Notes: generated by a model not told the origin, from the sequence alone. A stretch of DNA of 64,000 nt from Forficula auricularia (GCA_024734495.1 JALMQS010000161.1:2272929-2336928), one strand, 5' to 3'. Numbered from the stretch's first letter, positions 1 through 11,553 are shown. Numbers and translations: made by a program.

Positions 1-1056
1 TTTGAAGACGGTTTTATTTTTTCTTAAAAATTATTTTTCATAAAAATTTAAAGTATAAAATTCGTTGCTTATTTATTTATTTTTATTGTTTTATTTATTT
101 ATTTGTTTTCATCAAGATAAAAACAGCCAGGACGAAACATTCAGCTTGTTAAGTATAATTTGCTTAAAGAAAATTAGTACTAATATTAAGTTCTTTAAAT
201 TTGTTACATTAGCAAGTATTATTATACTTTTTAAACAAAAATAAAACTTAATAATGTCTCTTATTCAAGCACCAATAATCCTAAGTAATAAGAAATATTT
301 GAAAAGTGTAAAAGTGTATACTTAAGAGAGAATGGCTTCTAACGTTTAACGTTAACACTCTCATAGGCAAACCTCTTTCCTTGGATTCTTGACATTTTTT
401 TCAACTGAGTCATTGTTTTCAGTCCACATTCCACGTTTTATATTTAATAAGGTGAGCTGGAGAAGTCAATAAACGCACACGTGATTTAAGATGTCTTCAA
501 ATTAATTACATCATTAAAATTTATTAGAGAAAAAAAAACGATTTTTAGATTAATTACTCAACTTCAATTAAAAGAAAATATTTATAAAATTAGCTAGTTT
601 TTTTCGAAAATATTTTCCTTTCGAATATTATAAAGACATTATATTTAATAGCGCATTTGATGGCGTTAAAGAGGGACTTTTTTCTGTTTAATTACTTTAT
701 AATTAATTCATTAATTAGTCTACTTGTGAATGATTAGCTAAAAAATCATATAAAAAGAGCTAGAGTATATAATTTTTCGCAAATTATGCGATGTACTATA
801 TAACGTTAAGTTAGATAAAATAAATGGCTTGGTATAGAATCGAATGGAGGCAAACAAACTGTTGGGTAAAACCAATTTTCCAACTCATGAAGAGAAATCA
901 AGAGCTTTTCCTCTGTTTGATGCAAATAAAAATATACATAAATATATCAAATATAAATATGTACCATTAGCGGGGGTGACGTTTCAAACAGAGGATGCTG
1001 TCTAAAAAACTTCCCTTCATCTTTTTGAAATTTTATTTTCATCTTCGATTTTTTTT
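1..1056. other. AT-rich intergenic, no gene seen
   Basis: AT-rich sequence with short homopolymer runs and (TTTA)-type tracts near 66-110. No long frame, splice-bounded exon or recognisable repeat terminus was found. Confidence 0.5.
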
Positions 1057-1790
1057 ACTTTACCATACAGGGTATGGTCAAGTATTGTAATCGTGCATGA
1101 AAAAAGTGGGTTTTTTTCCTTCTTTGTTTCAAAATATCTCAAAAACGGCTTAAACTATTTCGATTAAAAAAATTGAGCGAATTCATGACATTTCGTTCTA
1201 CAAAAAAGCTCTAATAAGTGAACATCGAAAAAAATTATATTTTTTGAGATAATAATTGTTTTGTCAAAATGACTGTTAGTCTGTTAGTTAGTTATTCTGT
1301 GCGTTACCAAATTTTTGTGGAAGAGCTAGCTCAAAAACTAGTGTGAATATCAAAACCAAATTTCACACGTAGTTTTGGTCCATTGAGATTAAGAGCTGAT
1401 TATATTTTGGTGCATATCGACCCAAAATTAAAGGGGTGGAGAGGGGGTTAAAAATTAAAAATATAGGCTCTTGTACCAAACTCAACCAAATTTTGTATAC
1501 ATAATCAGTGGACCCCAGAAGTCTAAAAATGCAAAATCTAACCGCTCAAAATGGGAGGAGGGGAAGTGTCAAAAAATGAAAGTCTTGGCCATTTACCAAA
1601 CTCAACCAAATTTTGTATACATAATCAGTGTGACGCTAAGAGTTTAAAAATGCAAAAACTAACCCCCCCCTACCCTACATGATTATAAATAATTTTATTA
1701 AATATTAATGTAAGTGAGGTGCCAGGTTGTGTGGTAAAGTCAAGTGGATGGCCACATCAGAACACGTCAGCTTATTTTTTGCAAATTTCA
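1057..1790 (+). mobile_element. MITE family F, copy 1
   Basis: Begins ACTTTACCATACA and carries the inverse, slightly altered (gtgtggtaaagt), at about 1,728-1,740. These are short terminal inverted repeats (TIRs). Four other copies share the same body: a block with aaatatctcaaaaacggct, a block with gacgagctagctcaaaaac, then two or three monomers of about 110 bp (accaaactcaaccaaatttt, tatacataatcagtgg, aaaatgcaaaaactaacc). The roughly 50 bp after the right TIR (aagtcaagtggatggccac) is also shared by copies 3 and 4. The true element may therefore be longer, or this flank is part of the unit. There is no coding capacity. The superfamily is not assigned. Confidence 0.6.
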
Positions 1791-2149
1791 TCGAATACGG
1801 CATCATTTTCTTTATTTTTTCAAATTTAATATTAGATTTTTTTTAAATATATTTTGGGACCATTATTTTATTCATAAACCTGATCCCCGCCCTCAAACTT
1901 AGATATATATTACATTTTTTAGATATAGTTGAAAATAATAAAACTAATACTCATAAACATCATAATAAGGACATCAGTGAGAAGATTTAATTGAAAAGAA
2001 TTTGTTTTGCCGAGAGTGACAGAGTTGTTGTTGATTCACAAAGAAAAATCACTGGGATTGACTTTCTCTTAAATGCAAATAAACAATATTATTTAATAAA
2101 AGATTAAGTAAAAGGTCGTCAGTAAAATAATTAAATTGGGATATGAAAG
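1791..2149. other. AT-rich spacer with a relic of foldback family A
   Basis: Mostly featureless. At 1,988-2,024 a stretch resembles the terminus of family A (ttgaaa, then gccgagagtgacag versus consensus gccgagagtagcag). It looks like a heavily worn end fragment. Confidence 0.35.
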
Positions 2150-2505
2150 ATATTAATTTGCCGATGGTAATAGATTCAATTTTACAAGAAAATCATAAGA
2201 TGGTGTCATCTATTAAATCCAATGGAATGGAATATTTTTAATTATATGCCAGAGGGGTTGTTTTTCACCCCCTCGGGAATCGAACCCGAGTATATTTTTA
2301 ATTATATGTCAGAGGGTTGTTTTTCACCCCCTCGGGAATCGAACCCGAGTGCCAGTAACAGATGGCCCGGATTGCTGTTACTGGCACTCGGGTTCGATTC
2401 CCGAGGGGGTGAAAAACAACCCCTCTGACATATAATTAAAAATATTCCATTCCATCGGATTTAATAGATGACACCATCTTATGATTTTCTTGTAAATTGG
2501 GATAG
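2150..2505. repeat. Foldback family G, copy 1, with tRNA T-arm-like core
   Basis: A long inverted repeat with arms of about 130 bp. The left arm holds aaaatcataagatggtgtca and the right arm its complement. In the centre is ggttcgattcccgagggggt with a perfect CTCGG/CCGAG stem, identical in form to a tRNA T-arm and pol III B box. The B box lies on both strands because both arms carry it. Related copies lie at 16.2-17.05 and 36.0-36.2 kb. The reading frame at 2,222-2,428 crosses the repeat and is not a gene. Confidence 0.7.
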
Positions 2506-3394
2506 ATGACGGGTCAACTCTTCGATATGATTTCAATATGACATATGAGTTTATGAATTAATAATCAAAAAAATATATCTAAGAGAACTTAGGACACTCA
2601 TTTCAACAATACTATTCCTCTTTTAAGAATCTATTTCAAGCTAAAACTTTTAGCCGGACGATACATCTGTTTGAAAAAGTGACATTTCATCTCATCTCAT
2701 TATTTCTGAGTCTGCAAGAATTTTCATAATGTCATGATTATGGAATTATTTCACCATAATCAGGCTAGTCCGGATGTAGAAGATGAGGTAAGAAGAACAA
2801 GGTTTATCATTTATTTAGTAATAATAAGTAATTTTTATAAACAAGTTCTCCCAATATAATTCATACGGTAAATCTTTATTACGAGCTCACGCCCTCGAAG
2901 CTCGGCCCTCCGGGCTGGTTCCCTGGCGGGCAGCGTCTCGGTCCAAAATTTTTATTCCTTTTAAAAAACCGCACTCCAAATGTATACCTGTAAACTCCCG
3001 ATAATACATAGTCTCTTAAAAGTTTTGCCTCATTTTCTTCCTGACACAGCTACAGAAATGAGGCTCTAGATATGAATCTAGAAGTATTTTTTTTCGATAA
3101 TCTACAGCATTGTGATATTTTTTGTGTGGAAATAGATTTATTTAAATAAGTGGGATCGTGTGAGGAGGAGGAGAATTATATTATATCATTTTTTTTAAAT
3201 TTGGGATCGATAATCGATATAAGGCTCCAAATATTTAAAAGAGATCAGGTGTTGTTTCTATGACAGACTGCTCCAGTATTGCCATGAGAAACTCGGGCAT
3301 GCGTGTCTTAAGTCGTTCAATTTTGTAAAAATCAAAAAATAAGAATAACAAAATTTAGTTTTTAAAAAAATTATAAAAAAGTGCCAAATTATTA
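2506..3394. other. No gene; small GC-rich island
   Basis: AT-rich DNA with one GC-rich island at 2,881-2,945 (gctcggccctccgggct, a short GGC/GCC hairpin). The island resembles the end of a Helitron or LTR but lacks a CTAG terminus or TG..CA ends, so it is not assigned. Confidence 0.3.
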
Positions 3395-3670
3395 TCAAAA
3401 ATATAATAAAAACTCTTAATAATTTGAATTTGTTTCTTTCCTCTTGATAATTTAAACTTCTTGATAATTTGAAAGTTTATACTATGAAAATAAGAACAAG
3501 TTTTTATGTGTGACTTTTTGATTTATCAGCCAACGTTTCGTCGACTTTACCGACTTCTTCAGGGCTTCATATAGTCATGCCACACATTCTTGATAATTCG
3601 AAGTCTCGATAATTTGAATTTTTCTAGTAGTCCCTTGGATTTCAAATTATCGTGAGTCGACTGTACTGGG
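3395..3670 (-). mobile_element. Tigger/pogo-like relic, split by a hammerhead-bearing insert
   Basis: On the minus strand the right end reads CAGTACAGTCGACTCACG followed by ATAATTTGAA and ATTATCGAG repeats, the typical look of Tigger/pogo termini (Tc1-mariner superfamily). The ttgataatt(t/c)gaa motif occurs on both sides of a roughly 115-bp insert (about 3,473-3,588). The insert has different composition and holds the hammerhead-like motif listed separately. Only one terminus is preserved and there is no transposase. Confidence 0.45.
3528..3566 (-). ncRNA. Hammerhead-ribozyme-like motif (short stem III)
   Basis: Minus strand: stem I strand AGCC, then CTGAAGA at 3,556-3,562, a stem II hairpin GTCG...CGAC, GAAA at 3,536-3,539, the palindrome ACGT, a U at the cleavage position, then GGCT, which closes stem I with AGCC. 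This fits the minimal type I hammerhead of Penelope-like elements, where stem III is too short to form alone and two molecules can pair through ACGT. The flanking text (gacttttt, gatttatcagcc) recurs partly at 31.14-31.20 kb. Activity is inferred only. Confidence 0.5.
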
Positions 3671-4856
3671 ATTTTTTTAATTTTTTTCAATTTTTCAACA
3701 CAAATCGGCTCTTCCATGTAACTCTTTATTTTTTTAAATAAGTGTTTTGCCTTCTGCGTTATTTATTTAACACCAATGATTGACTCATTTATATGTATAA
3801 GAACCAATGGACTGATGGATGACGATGTTGATATTTCGAATGACAGATTTTGTAAATCAAATAAATGATAAATCGTCCGTTAATGAAAATCTTCACGGCT
3901 AACGAAAATGCTTTCATGCTTAGGTTATAAGTGAAATCGTACTTTTGAGGTCAGCTGACTCTCGACCCAGACTTGCTCCGTGTTTACTGTTACTGAATAA
4001 TCTTCATCCAACTCTCAAAGATCATGATCATGGATTAACTTGTTACCAATAGATCCCCTCTTCCCCATTCCCGATGCTGTAATCAAAACCGTTCCTCCTG
4101 TTTCTTAGCCACTATATTAGTGAAAGAAGAAGGCAAAACATATTCTTTGAAACTGAAATTAAATCCTAAGTTAACCATTTGTTAATGGTCCTTTATTGAA
4201 ATTGTTAACCCGAATGGAATTTACTAATTCCCTATATTTTAATACATAAATTTTAGTTTTTAATATAATATTTTTTTAATAAAATTTAAAAATTCTTGTA
4301 CTAAGTTTAAACTTTCTCTATTATTATATATAACAAATCAGAATTAATCGAAAAATTGTATTTCAAACAAATTTCAATTCGCGCAGATTCAACCTATAGA
4401 AGCAAATGTTTTTACATATTGGTGATTAATCATGATGACGATGATCCCACGGTGGGCGAGGCGATGAAGCTGAGGGGGATACTACCAGTACGCAAATATT
4501 TAAAAATCATCGCTTGAAATTTTTTAAATTGCAGTCCCTAAAAATGTCTTGCTTTTTGAAGAGGAAGAATCCATCCGAAGTCGTTTCTCTTCATGAGAGT
4601 ATAAAAAAGGGGTCTCTGAAATCTCTCAACTATCACTAAATTTAACTTAAGAATAAAAAATTAATTTGAAAAACTTGTCTGAGCTTGTATTCAACGGCGG
4701 TACCAGTAGAAATAATTAGTTTACGCAGCTCCTATCGTTAATTTCGATAACGGGATAAAGTGCATCCCTAGAATAATTCTCTCCAAATCATGACCTAAAT
4801 AAACTGTATTAATATTTCCAGAAATAATTTAGATATTTTTTTGTTTTAATATATAT
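3671..4856. other. No gene or clear repeat seen
   Basis: AT-rich, with a somewhat less AT-rich patch at about 4,430-4,500 (atgatcccacggtgggcgag). No frame longer than a few dozen codons, and no terminal repeats recognised. Confidence 0.4.
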
Positions 4857-5876
4857 ATGGGGCATTCCACGCCAAATCGGACACTTTGAAAAATGTTAAT
4901 TTTGATTTCCTTCATTTTTGACATTTTTTAGTATCCATAAAAAAACTATTCCCGGTAAATTTTGAAATTTGTTTGATCACTGGTTTAAAAGATATTGAAT
5001 TTTGGTTTTTTTTGTTCATAACTTAAAAAATGGTCCAATTTCAATTTTTTTTTTTTTTTTTTTTTTTTTGAAATTTTTGTTTTTGTCTACTTATTAGAAA
5101 AAAATACAAAAAATGATTTTATATATTCGATTTTTGAGTATGAAAATTTTAATCTTGTTTTTGAAACTGTATATAAGTGTGTATTCTTTGAATTTTTTGA
5201 TAATTTTTTATTTTAAACTTCTATTCATTCTACAAATTTTAAGACCGGCTTGATAGTTGGCCTATGATAATAATTTTTTTTTCGATTTTTGAAAATTTTG
5301 AATAATTTTTATTTCTTATTAACCATTATTAAAACCACTTTTTAGTAGTGAGTTCTCTTTTTTTAGTTATTTTAAATTGATTTTTATCGTTAACAGGTGT
5401 TTAAAATAAATAATTATTATTTTAGATTGTTGAAAGAAAATCAAAATCAAAAAAATAGTAATTATCATTGGCCCACTCTGAACCCGGTATTAAAATTCGT
5501 AGAATAGAAGTTTAAAATAAAAAAATTATCAAAAATATCGAAGAGTAGGTACATACAGTTTCAAAAACTAGATTAAAATTTTCAAACTCAAAAATCGCAT
5601 ATAAAAACACTTTAAATAATTTTTTGTATTTTTTTCTAAAAGTACCTATGATAAGTTGTAAAAAAATCAACAAAATTTTTTTTGAATTTCGACCATTTTT
5701 GAAGAAGTTATGAACAAAAAACCGAAATTTGATATCTTTTAAACCGGTGATCAAAAAAATTTCTAAATTTACCAGGAAGAGTTTTTTGATGGATACTAAA
5801 AAATGTCAAAAAATAAAAGGAAATCAAAAATTAAACATTTTTCAAACCTTCCGATTTGGTGTGGAATGCCCTATAT
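4857..5876. mobile_element. 1-kb foldback element (TIR GGGCATTCCACGCC)
   Basis: Two arms of about 450 bp, 4,860-5,300 and 5,420-5,873, are inverted copies. The outer ends read GGGGCATTCCACGCCAAAT and, at the right, the complement of atttggtgtggaatgccc. Matching inner blocks include the ttcataactt/gaagttatgaa pair. Flanks are tatat on both sides, compatible with a short AT target duplication. The poly-T at about 5,047-5,070 breaks the left arm. The minus-strand frame at 5,512-5,754 is the arm itself. A transcript would fold into a hairpin hundreds of bp long. Superfamily not assigned. Confidence 0.65.
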
Positions 5877-6329
5877 TTTCTAAATAAATTAGATAAATAA
5901 CAAAATTAAACGTATCGAAATTCTAGATAATTCCCGTAAAATTTTATTAGTGTATTATCATATAGAAAATTAAATATTTATCAATTATTTAAAAAAACTC
6001 TTTAATAAATGTCAACCGTACTTATTATAATTATTTGCCATGTTCTCTAAATTAATAAAATCCATGATTGTGAATAAATATACATGCTTTTGAACGCCTC
6101 AATTAGTCTATGGGCTATAAATGATGTCTAAATAGAGAGACCTTTTGATTCCTGTGTGTAAGAGATTTATGATAAAAAGATAATAAATACTCAATCAAAT
6201 GATTTCAGGGATACTAGCTCAATCAATCCTTGTTTTATAATTCTTTTTTTGTAATCAAGAGGTTGAAATATGATTTGTTTTGTGAGGATTCCATGTTGCA
6301 CGTTGGCCATCTGGTAGACGTGTAAACAA
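5877..6329. other. No gene seen
   Basis: AT-rich spacer without a recognisable terminus or coding exon. Confidence 0.4.
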
Positions 6330-6560
6330 TGTTTGAATTTGAAACCTGAAAAGCCCTCAGTCGATGAATTGGCAGAAATCACAATTAATAATCACATGAA
6401 TTATAAGGCGAATTCACCCCTCTTGACATTTGGTGACAGAAAGTTATCCGGGAAACAATTTCTATTCAATTATAAGAACAATACATTTAGTTCCTCGTTA
6501 GCTAGTGTCTCTGATTTTCACCAATAGATTTCTCCAGCAAAGTTTATCTCATTAAAATTA
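6330..6560 (+). repeat. Dispersed repeat X, copy 1
   Basis: The stretch at about 6,408-6,470 (gcgaattcacccctc ... gaaagttatccgggaaacaa) recurs, worn, at 57,895-57,945. The overlapping 64-codon frame is open by chance or is a scrap of element coding. No domain is recognised. Confidence 0.35.
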
Positions 6561-6704
6561 GATAATCTAGGTGGATTCAATAGAAACTCCTCATTTCATA
6601 TAGTTAAAGGAATTATATATATGTTGATTTAAAATAAAAAATTAAAAATTACAAGAGCGAATTTTAAAGTTATTTGAAATCAAACCCTATTTGAAAAATA
6701 GATG

Positions 6705-6890
6705 GATTCACAGTATAAACCAAAAATATCAAAATCCAGATTTAAGTAGAAAATATTTTTACATTCCATATCTGAGGGCTCCCATCCCATCAGGAGTTGA
6801 ACCCGAAGTACTAAATGATGGGATGGAACCCTCTGATAAATAATCAATGTAAAAATATTTTCTACTTAAATCTGGATTTTAACCTCAAAA
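6705..6890. repeat. Foldback repeat with arms of about 70 bp
   Basis: The left arm (aaaatccagatttaagtaga, then aaatatttttacatt) and right arm (its complement) enclose a core with ctgagggctcccatcc / gggatggaaccctctga and a worn T-arm-like gttgaacccgaag. The core resembles families G and H (39.1 kb), which also flank a ggttcgatt box with ccctctgatatgcaatgta. Confidence 0.6.
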
Positions 6891-8502
6891 TATAAACTCT
6901 TTCTTGATAAAATTTTTTTGTTTTGAAAGCAAAAATAAATATCACATTTACCATTTATTAATGTTCCCTTATCGATATTTTTTAACATAAATGGAATTTA
7001 CTAATTCCCTATATTTTAATAAATAAATTGAAATTTTTTCTAATAAAACAATATATAAAATACTTAATTTTGCCTATAAAACGTTGATGATATATAATAA
7101 TATTTATCGGAAACTTATATTTTTCTATTTCTTGAAAAGAGCACTTTCACCAAGTAGAAACCGGGAACATTGATACGTTTTTTTTTTTTTTTTGGAAAGC
7201 TAAAAAAATGATTTTACTAATAGTAATAATAAAAACTAATACACTCCATTTATACATTTGTTAACTTAATATAGAATTTCAGTCGATTTTTGGTTATAAA
7301 ACACCATATAAAATTCTTATCTCATTTTTTTCTTAAATAGATTTGTATCAATCTGCCCCCTACTAGGGAGACAATGATACACCCTTGGGCACCCTGATTT
7401 TTCCATCAAATAATCAAAAATAATGGTGATTAATAGGTTTAGGATAAAGTATTACAAGTTAAACAAAGTAAAATGAAAGAATATTACCTCAGATAATATT
7501 ATATAAATAATAAAGTAAAACTCTATATAATTCTAAGCACAGGACTAGAATTTATATTTTTAGCAAATTTTTTATCTTAACATAAACCTTTAGGGAAATA
7601 ATATTATAATAAAGTAAAAAAACAGCCATAATAGTAATATAAAATAAACTGCAAAGTCAACTGAATCATTCTGCCCCAAGAAGCCATTTTACTTAAAACA
7701 CGTTGTCACAACAAACCAACAGTAAATTAATTCAAAACTTAAATCAATTCTGGAAAATAAATGTTTTTTCTTACATGTGGTATAAATTCCCTGGCCAGAA
7801 GACGTAACTATTTAAATAAATCTAAAAACTTTGAAAAAACATCGACTAGAAGATTAGCGAGTACACTTCGTTTATAAAAAAATGGCTGAAAATGTTTCAC
7901 AGTCCTAAGGGAAACAGTGATTTTTATGGAGTGAGATATTAACTTCGTGAGAACAGTCGATCTTCAAAATTTACGAACTGTATCAATTTTCCCGCGTATC
8001 AATCTACCCCCCTAACTCTAGCAGTTTCTCCCTTTAACATAAAAAATTTCACAAAATACTAAAAATGTGGGTGGTTAACTTGAAATTTAATTAAAATAAC
8101 TGCCCAGCCTTTTGATTTTAATCGCCAAGTGATTATGGCAATTTTTAAAGAAAAAATTATTTTCTACTTTATAGCGCATTTTGAAGTAAAAAAAAAATTG
8201 TGTTTTTAAAAGTTGTATTAATTTATTTTTATTTTTCACGCTCCTGATCATTGCAACTTACACTAATCACTCATGCCACAGGGATTAATTACTAAAGCCT
8301 AAATGGGGATAGTGGAACTTGTAACTTCCTTTTCTCACATAAATACAACGCCTACTATACTTCTCAGAGTATAAACTTTTGTTTGAACTTAGAAGCTAGC
8401 TATTATTTGTTTATTTATTACGTATGTACTTATCCTATCCAATCTAGTGGTTCCCATGGTCGCTCGCTCCTCTTAATACTTTTTTCATTTTCTTGACTTT
8501 TA
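6891..8502. other. No gene or assigned repeat
   Basis: AT-rich, with a 16-bp T run near 7,175. Two similar stretches mention ctgcccc / ctacccccctaac near 7,352 and 8,005, hinting at an old repeat. There is no frame worth calling. Confidence 0.35.
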
Positions 8503-8823
8503 GGGATTGTTTTATTAAAGTCAAGATTTTTATCCATTAGGTCATACTTTTATCTGAGCTATTGTTTTATTTTGATCTTAGTTGAAGTTTCAATTTTTAT
8601 TTCTCTTCTTCCTAATATCATCTTTATTTTTAGAACTAAATTGCAGTCATTTTTAACAGTATTTTTTGATTCGATTGCTTTCTTCTTTTATTTGAAATAT
8701 ATCACTCTTAATCCAGAAAGTATCTTTGAACAACAAAGTAATGAACTAGTTCCAAACTTCACGTTCGCGCTCATCACGATTTCACTTTTCTGTATAGAAG
8801 TCTGTAACATATTTCTAAGCTAG
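8503..8823 (+). CDS. Possible last exon of a multi-pass membrane protein
   Basis: A clean 3' splice acceptor (tttttcattttcttgactttt then AG) ends at about 8,502. The frame that follows stays open for about 106 codons to TAG at 8,821. The peptide is strongly hydrophobic, with three candidate membrane segments: around 8,560-8,630, around 8,650-8,710 and 8,761-8,817 (FALITISLFCIEV). It ends in a short NIFLS tail. There is no ATG in frame near the start, so it could only be an internal or terminal exon. Spacing of hydrophobic segments recalls small ciliary TMEM proteins, but I cannot identify it. AT-rich DNA readily yields Phe/Ile/Leu-rich chance frames, so confidence is low. Confidence 0.25.
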   Translation, partial: GIVLLKSRFLSIRSYFYLSYCFILILVEVSIFISLLPNIIFIFRTKLQSFLTVFFDSIAFFFYLKYITLNPESIFEQQSNELVPNFTFALITISLFCIEVCNIFLS

Positions 8824-9261
8824 TTATTTTTATTTTCATTGAAGATCCGTTTATACTGAATAAGATGGTAATTTGTAAACTAACAGAGGAGTTCATTACC
8901 AGAATATAATACAAAAAAATGAATTTTTTATTTGAGTACAATAGTTTAAATCTCTGTGGTACACTGTGTAAATCTGACCTAAATAATGTGAGTAACTATA
9001 GAGCTGTTTATTTATTTATTTTTTTAAATTTGTATTTTAACTTATTTCTATATCATTATTCGAGAATAGAGAAACGGACTAAACTCTCTTGACGACTCCA
9101 GCGCTCATGGTGGAGAAAATAACATGTTTCACAGGATTGTACCTATTTAACACTGAGCGCTACATGAAATAAATAATTATTAAAATAAAATATTTATTAA
9201 AAATGTCTCGTATCATTATTATTAAAAATGGGTTTCAAACAATTATTTCCCCGATTTTTTT
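8824..9261. other. No gene; possible outer TIR
   Basis: At 9,066-9,090 the text gagaaacggactaaac is the inverse of 10,762-10,777 (gtttagtccgtttctc). Both are followed inward by gagag/gacg and gcgcc-like blocks. They may be the ends of a worn element about 1.7 kb long that later took in the LINE and palindrome between them. Confidence 0.3.
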
Positions 9262-9590
9262 ACTTTACCTTACAGATTATGGTCAAATATTGTACCTAAT
9301 CGTGCATGAAAAAAAGTATTTTTTTCCTTTGTATTTTCAAAATATCTAAAAACTGCTGAAAATATTTTGATTAAAAAATTGGGCTAAACCATGACATTTC
9401 AGTCTAGAAAAAAGCCTTAATGAGTAAACATAAAAAAATTATATTTTTCGAGTGTATTAATTGTTTTGTCAAAATGTCTGTTGCTTAGTATTTACATACC
9501 TTGCCAAATTTTGTGTACCCAATAGCTCAAAAACTTGTGTGAATATCAAAACGCAAAATCTAGTCCCTTGTACAATCTATACCGTATAAT
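9262..9590 (+). mobile_element. MITE family F, copy 2 (internally deleted)
   Basis: Starts tactttaccttacagattatg, a worn version of the family F start. It follows the family through the caaaatatctaaaaactgct and agctcaaaaact blocks, then jumps directly to the terminal part (ctagtcccttgtac). The 110-bp monomers are missing. Confidence 0.5.
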
Positions 9591-9637
9591 AACTCTACAA
9601 TTTGGATAATGTATTTTAAATGCTTGTTGCATAGTTT

Positions 9638-10293
9638 CTTTTTTTTAATGAAAATGATGAGAGAAGGAGTTACTCCAAAAGGTGCACCCCCTAAAGGCCT
9701 GGGTTGGCCCCTCCATCGTGAAAAGAAGAAGAAGAAGGGATTTTATGGTCTAGGCGGGGGTCGAAGGTATCTGTGGATACGGGTCTTAAATAGCTGAAGG
9801 TTATAAGTCGCGGGAAAGATGGTGGCAGGGAGCGGTTCAGCTCTGGAGGTCATAGGGATAAAGAGTTGGCGAAAGCGCTTGTTCGATTTGTATCCAATTT
9901 GACACCGAAGGGGTGCTGAGCGTTCGAAAACCGCGTGTTTCTCTTAAAGAGAGCTTTAGGGGATAATTGATTTCAGTTCGACTGAACAGACACCATGATA
10001 GTATCTGTAGTACAGGGAAAGGGCAGAAACGTTTCTTCGGTGAGCCAGGGAGTCGAGTGAGTTGGTTAGAGCCGGGTCTCCTATTAGTTTAATTGTTCGC
10101 TTCTGAATCGCATCCAGTGTAGCAAGAGAATGCTTGGAGGCACCACTCCACAGATGAGAGCCATAATCGAGACAGGGACGAATTTGAGCCTTAAACAGTA
10201 TAAGAAGTTGACTGGGAGTATAACAGCGCCTAGATCTAAATAGGAGACCAAGCTTGCTCGCTTCTGAATTTCATCCAGTGTGGCAAGAGAATT
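9638..10293 (-). pseudogene. 5'-truncated jockey/I-like LINE, RT C-terminal region
   Basis: On the minus strand the region 9,960-10,190 translates to the conserved tail of non-LTR reverse transcriptases. Visible motifs include FKAQIRPCLDYGSHLWSGA and ALTNSLDSLAHRRNVSALSL followed by YYRYYHG. The A-run tail appears as a T run at 9,638-9,646 on the plus strand. Upstream, a stretch of about 36 bp (gcttctgaat, catccagtgt, gcaagagaat) is present twice, at 10,088 and 10,258, so the 5' part is a local duplication. The catalytic part of RT (YxDD) is absent. Two shorter copies of the same 3' end are at 38.3 and 46.2 kb. Dead copy, target-primed insertion type. Confidence 0.75.
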
Positions 10294-10548
10294 GTATATC
10301 TTCTTTACTAGGCCAGATAATAAAGTTTTTTGTGGCAGTATCGATATTACATCAGGAAAGATTTTAGAAATCCATCTTGAATCTATATCGAAAAATACAG
10401 CGATTCCATCAAAATGTAAACCAGTCTATTTTTGGTTAAAAAAATTAGTAATCTATTTTGAAGATTAACTTTTTGAAATTAGACTGGTGCTACCATATTA
10501 TCCAACAATAATATGATTATTTTTTAACGAGTTTATAACATAATGTAT
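10294..10548. other. No gene seen
   Basis: AT-rich, carrying a 62-codon chance frame that begins in LINE sequence and runs out into unrelated DNA. Confidence 0.4.
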
Positions 10549-10690
10549 ATAATAATAAAACTTGAGTAAGATACGAGGTAGGTTTCACAAAAACATGTGA
10601 AACCTACCTCGTATCTTACTCAAGTTTTATTATTATATTAAAATGCTTACACCTAGAACCAACACCGAACTCCTTAAAAGATAAACATAA
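10549..10690. repeat. Near-perfect palindrome (core-less copy of family C)
   Basis: Arms of about 40 bp (taataataaaacttgagtaa, gatacgaggtaggtttcac) are perfect inverse copies around an 8-nt loop. The right flank tattaaaatgcttacacctagaaccaacac matches the right flanks at 29.1 and 58.2 kb. The 28.9-29.1 kb copy has the same arms around a 120-bp interior with a hammerhead relic, so this copy has lost its interior. Confidence 0.7.
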
Positions 10691-10783
10691 TGTAAATCTA
10701 CAAATGGAGTATGAATAACTTGAAAACTTATAGAATCGTCGAGAGAGGCGCCACCAGTGTTTAGTCCGTTTCTCTGTGAAATT

Positions 10784-11553
10784 AGATATTATACTAATGT
10801 AGAATTATTATATTTTTCTCCCGAAATCCAGACCCTTAATTATTACTTTGAAATATAACATTTAAATGCTCTACAGAAAAATGAGATTTTAAGCCTCTCT
10901 TAAATAATATATTTATCAAACAATGTTATTTTATCCGTAGCTAATTGTAGAACCGGATTTAAGTCTTGGATAAAATATACAAATATGTTAACATTAAAAT
11001 TTATATGAATACAGAAGAAAGAATTAAGCGCATTAAAAGCAGATAAATAACATTTCCATGTATGGCACCAAGCGAGTTAGTTTCGTAGCTTTAAAAATAA
11101 AATAAATAATTATTTTTTATTAACAGTATTTTTCATTGACCAATTCTTGACCACAGATACTGGTATATCAGCAAGTTTTTAATTTTGTTTTAGATATTCC
11201 AAGAAACGGGAATTCGAAATTCCACTGGTCAAATGAACATTTTAATTTTGTCCGACTTTTCCCATTTAAAATGTATTTCATTTAAGAAAAAAAATAGGTA
11301 ATGTAAGTAAATATTTGCTGTCATTTTTTTAAGCAAATAGGTACTAGATATAGAAATAATATAAACATTTTAAGTGTTTATCCCATAATGGCCCAGAAGT
11401 AGATAAATGAAGGTCTTGCTTAAAACACGAAATCGCATGTATATTTATTTTACACGCACGCTTGGAAGGCAAACGAAGAATACCGGGCTAGATACTCTTA
11501 ATTATATACAAGTATCTAAATACTGGATCTAGATACATTTTATCTCTCTAGAT
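10784..11553. other. No gene or assigned repeat
   Basis: AT-rich. The tail ends at the 8-bp target duplication of the hAT element that follows. Confidence 0.4.

Noticed and set aside
2222..2428. 68-codon frame with a repeated internal phrase
   Set aside because: It crosses a foldback repeat; the phrase is the repeat arm read twice.
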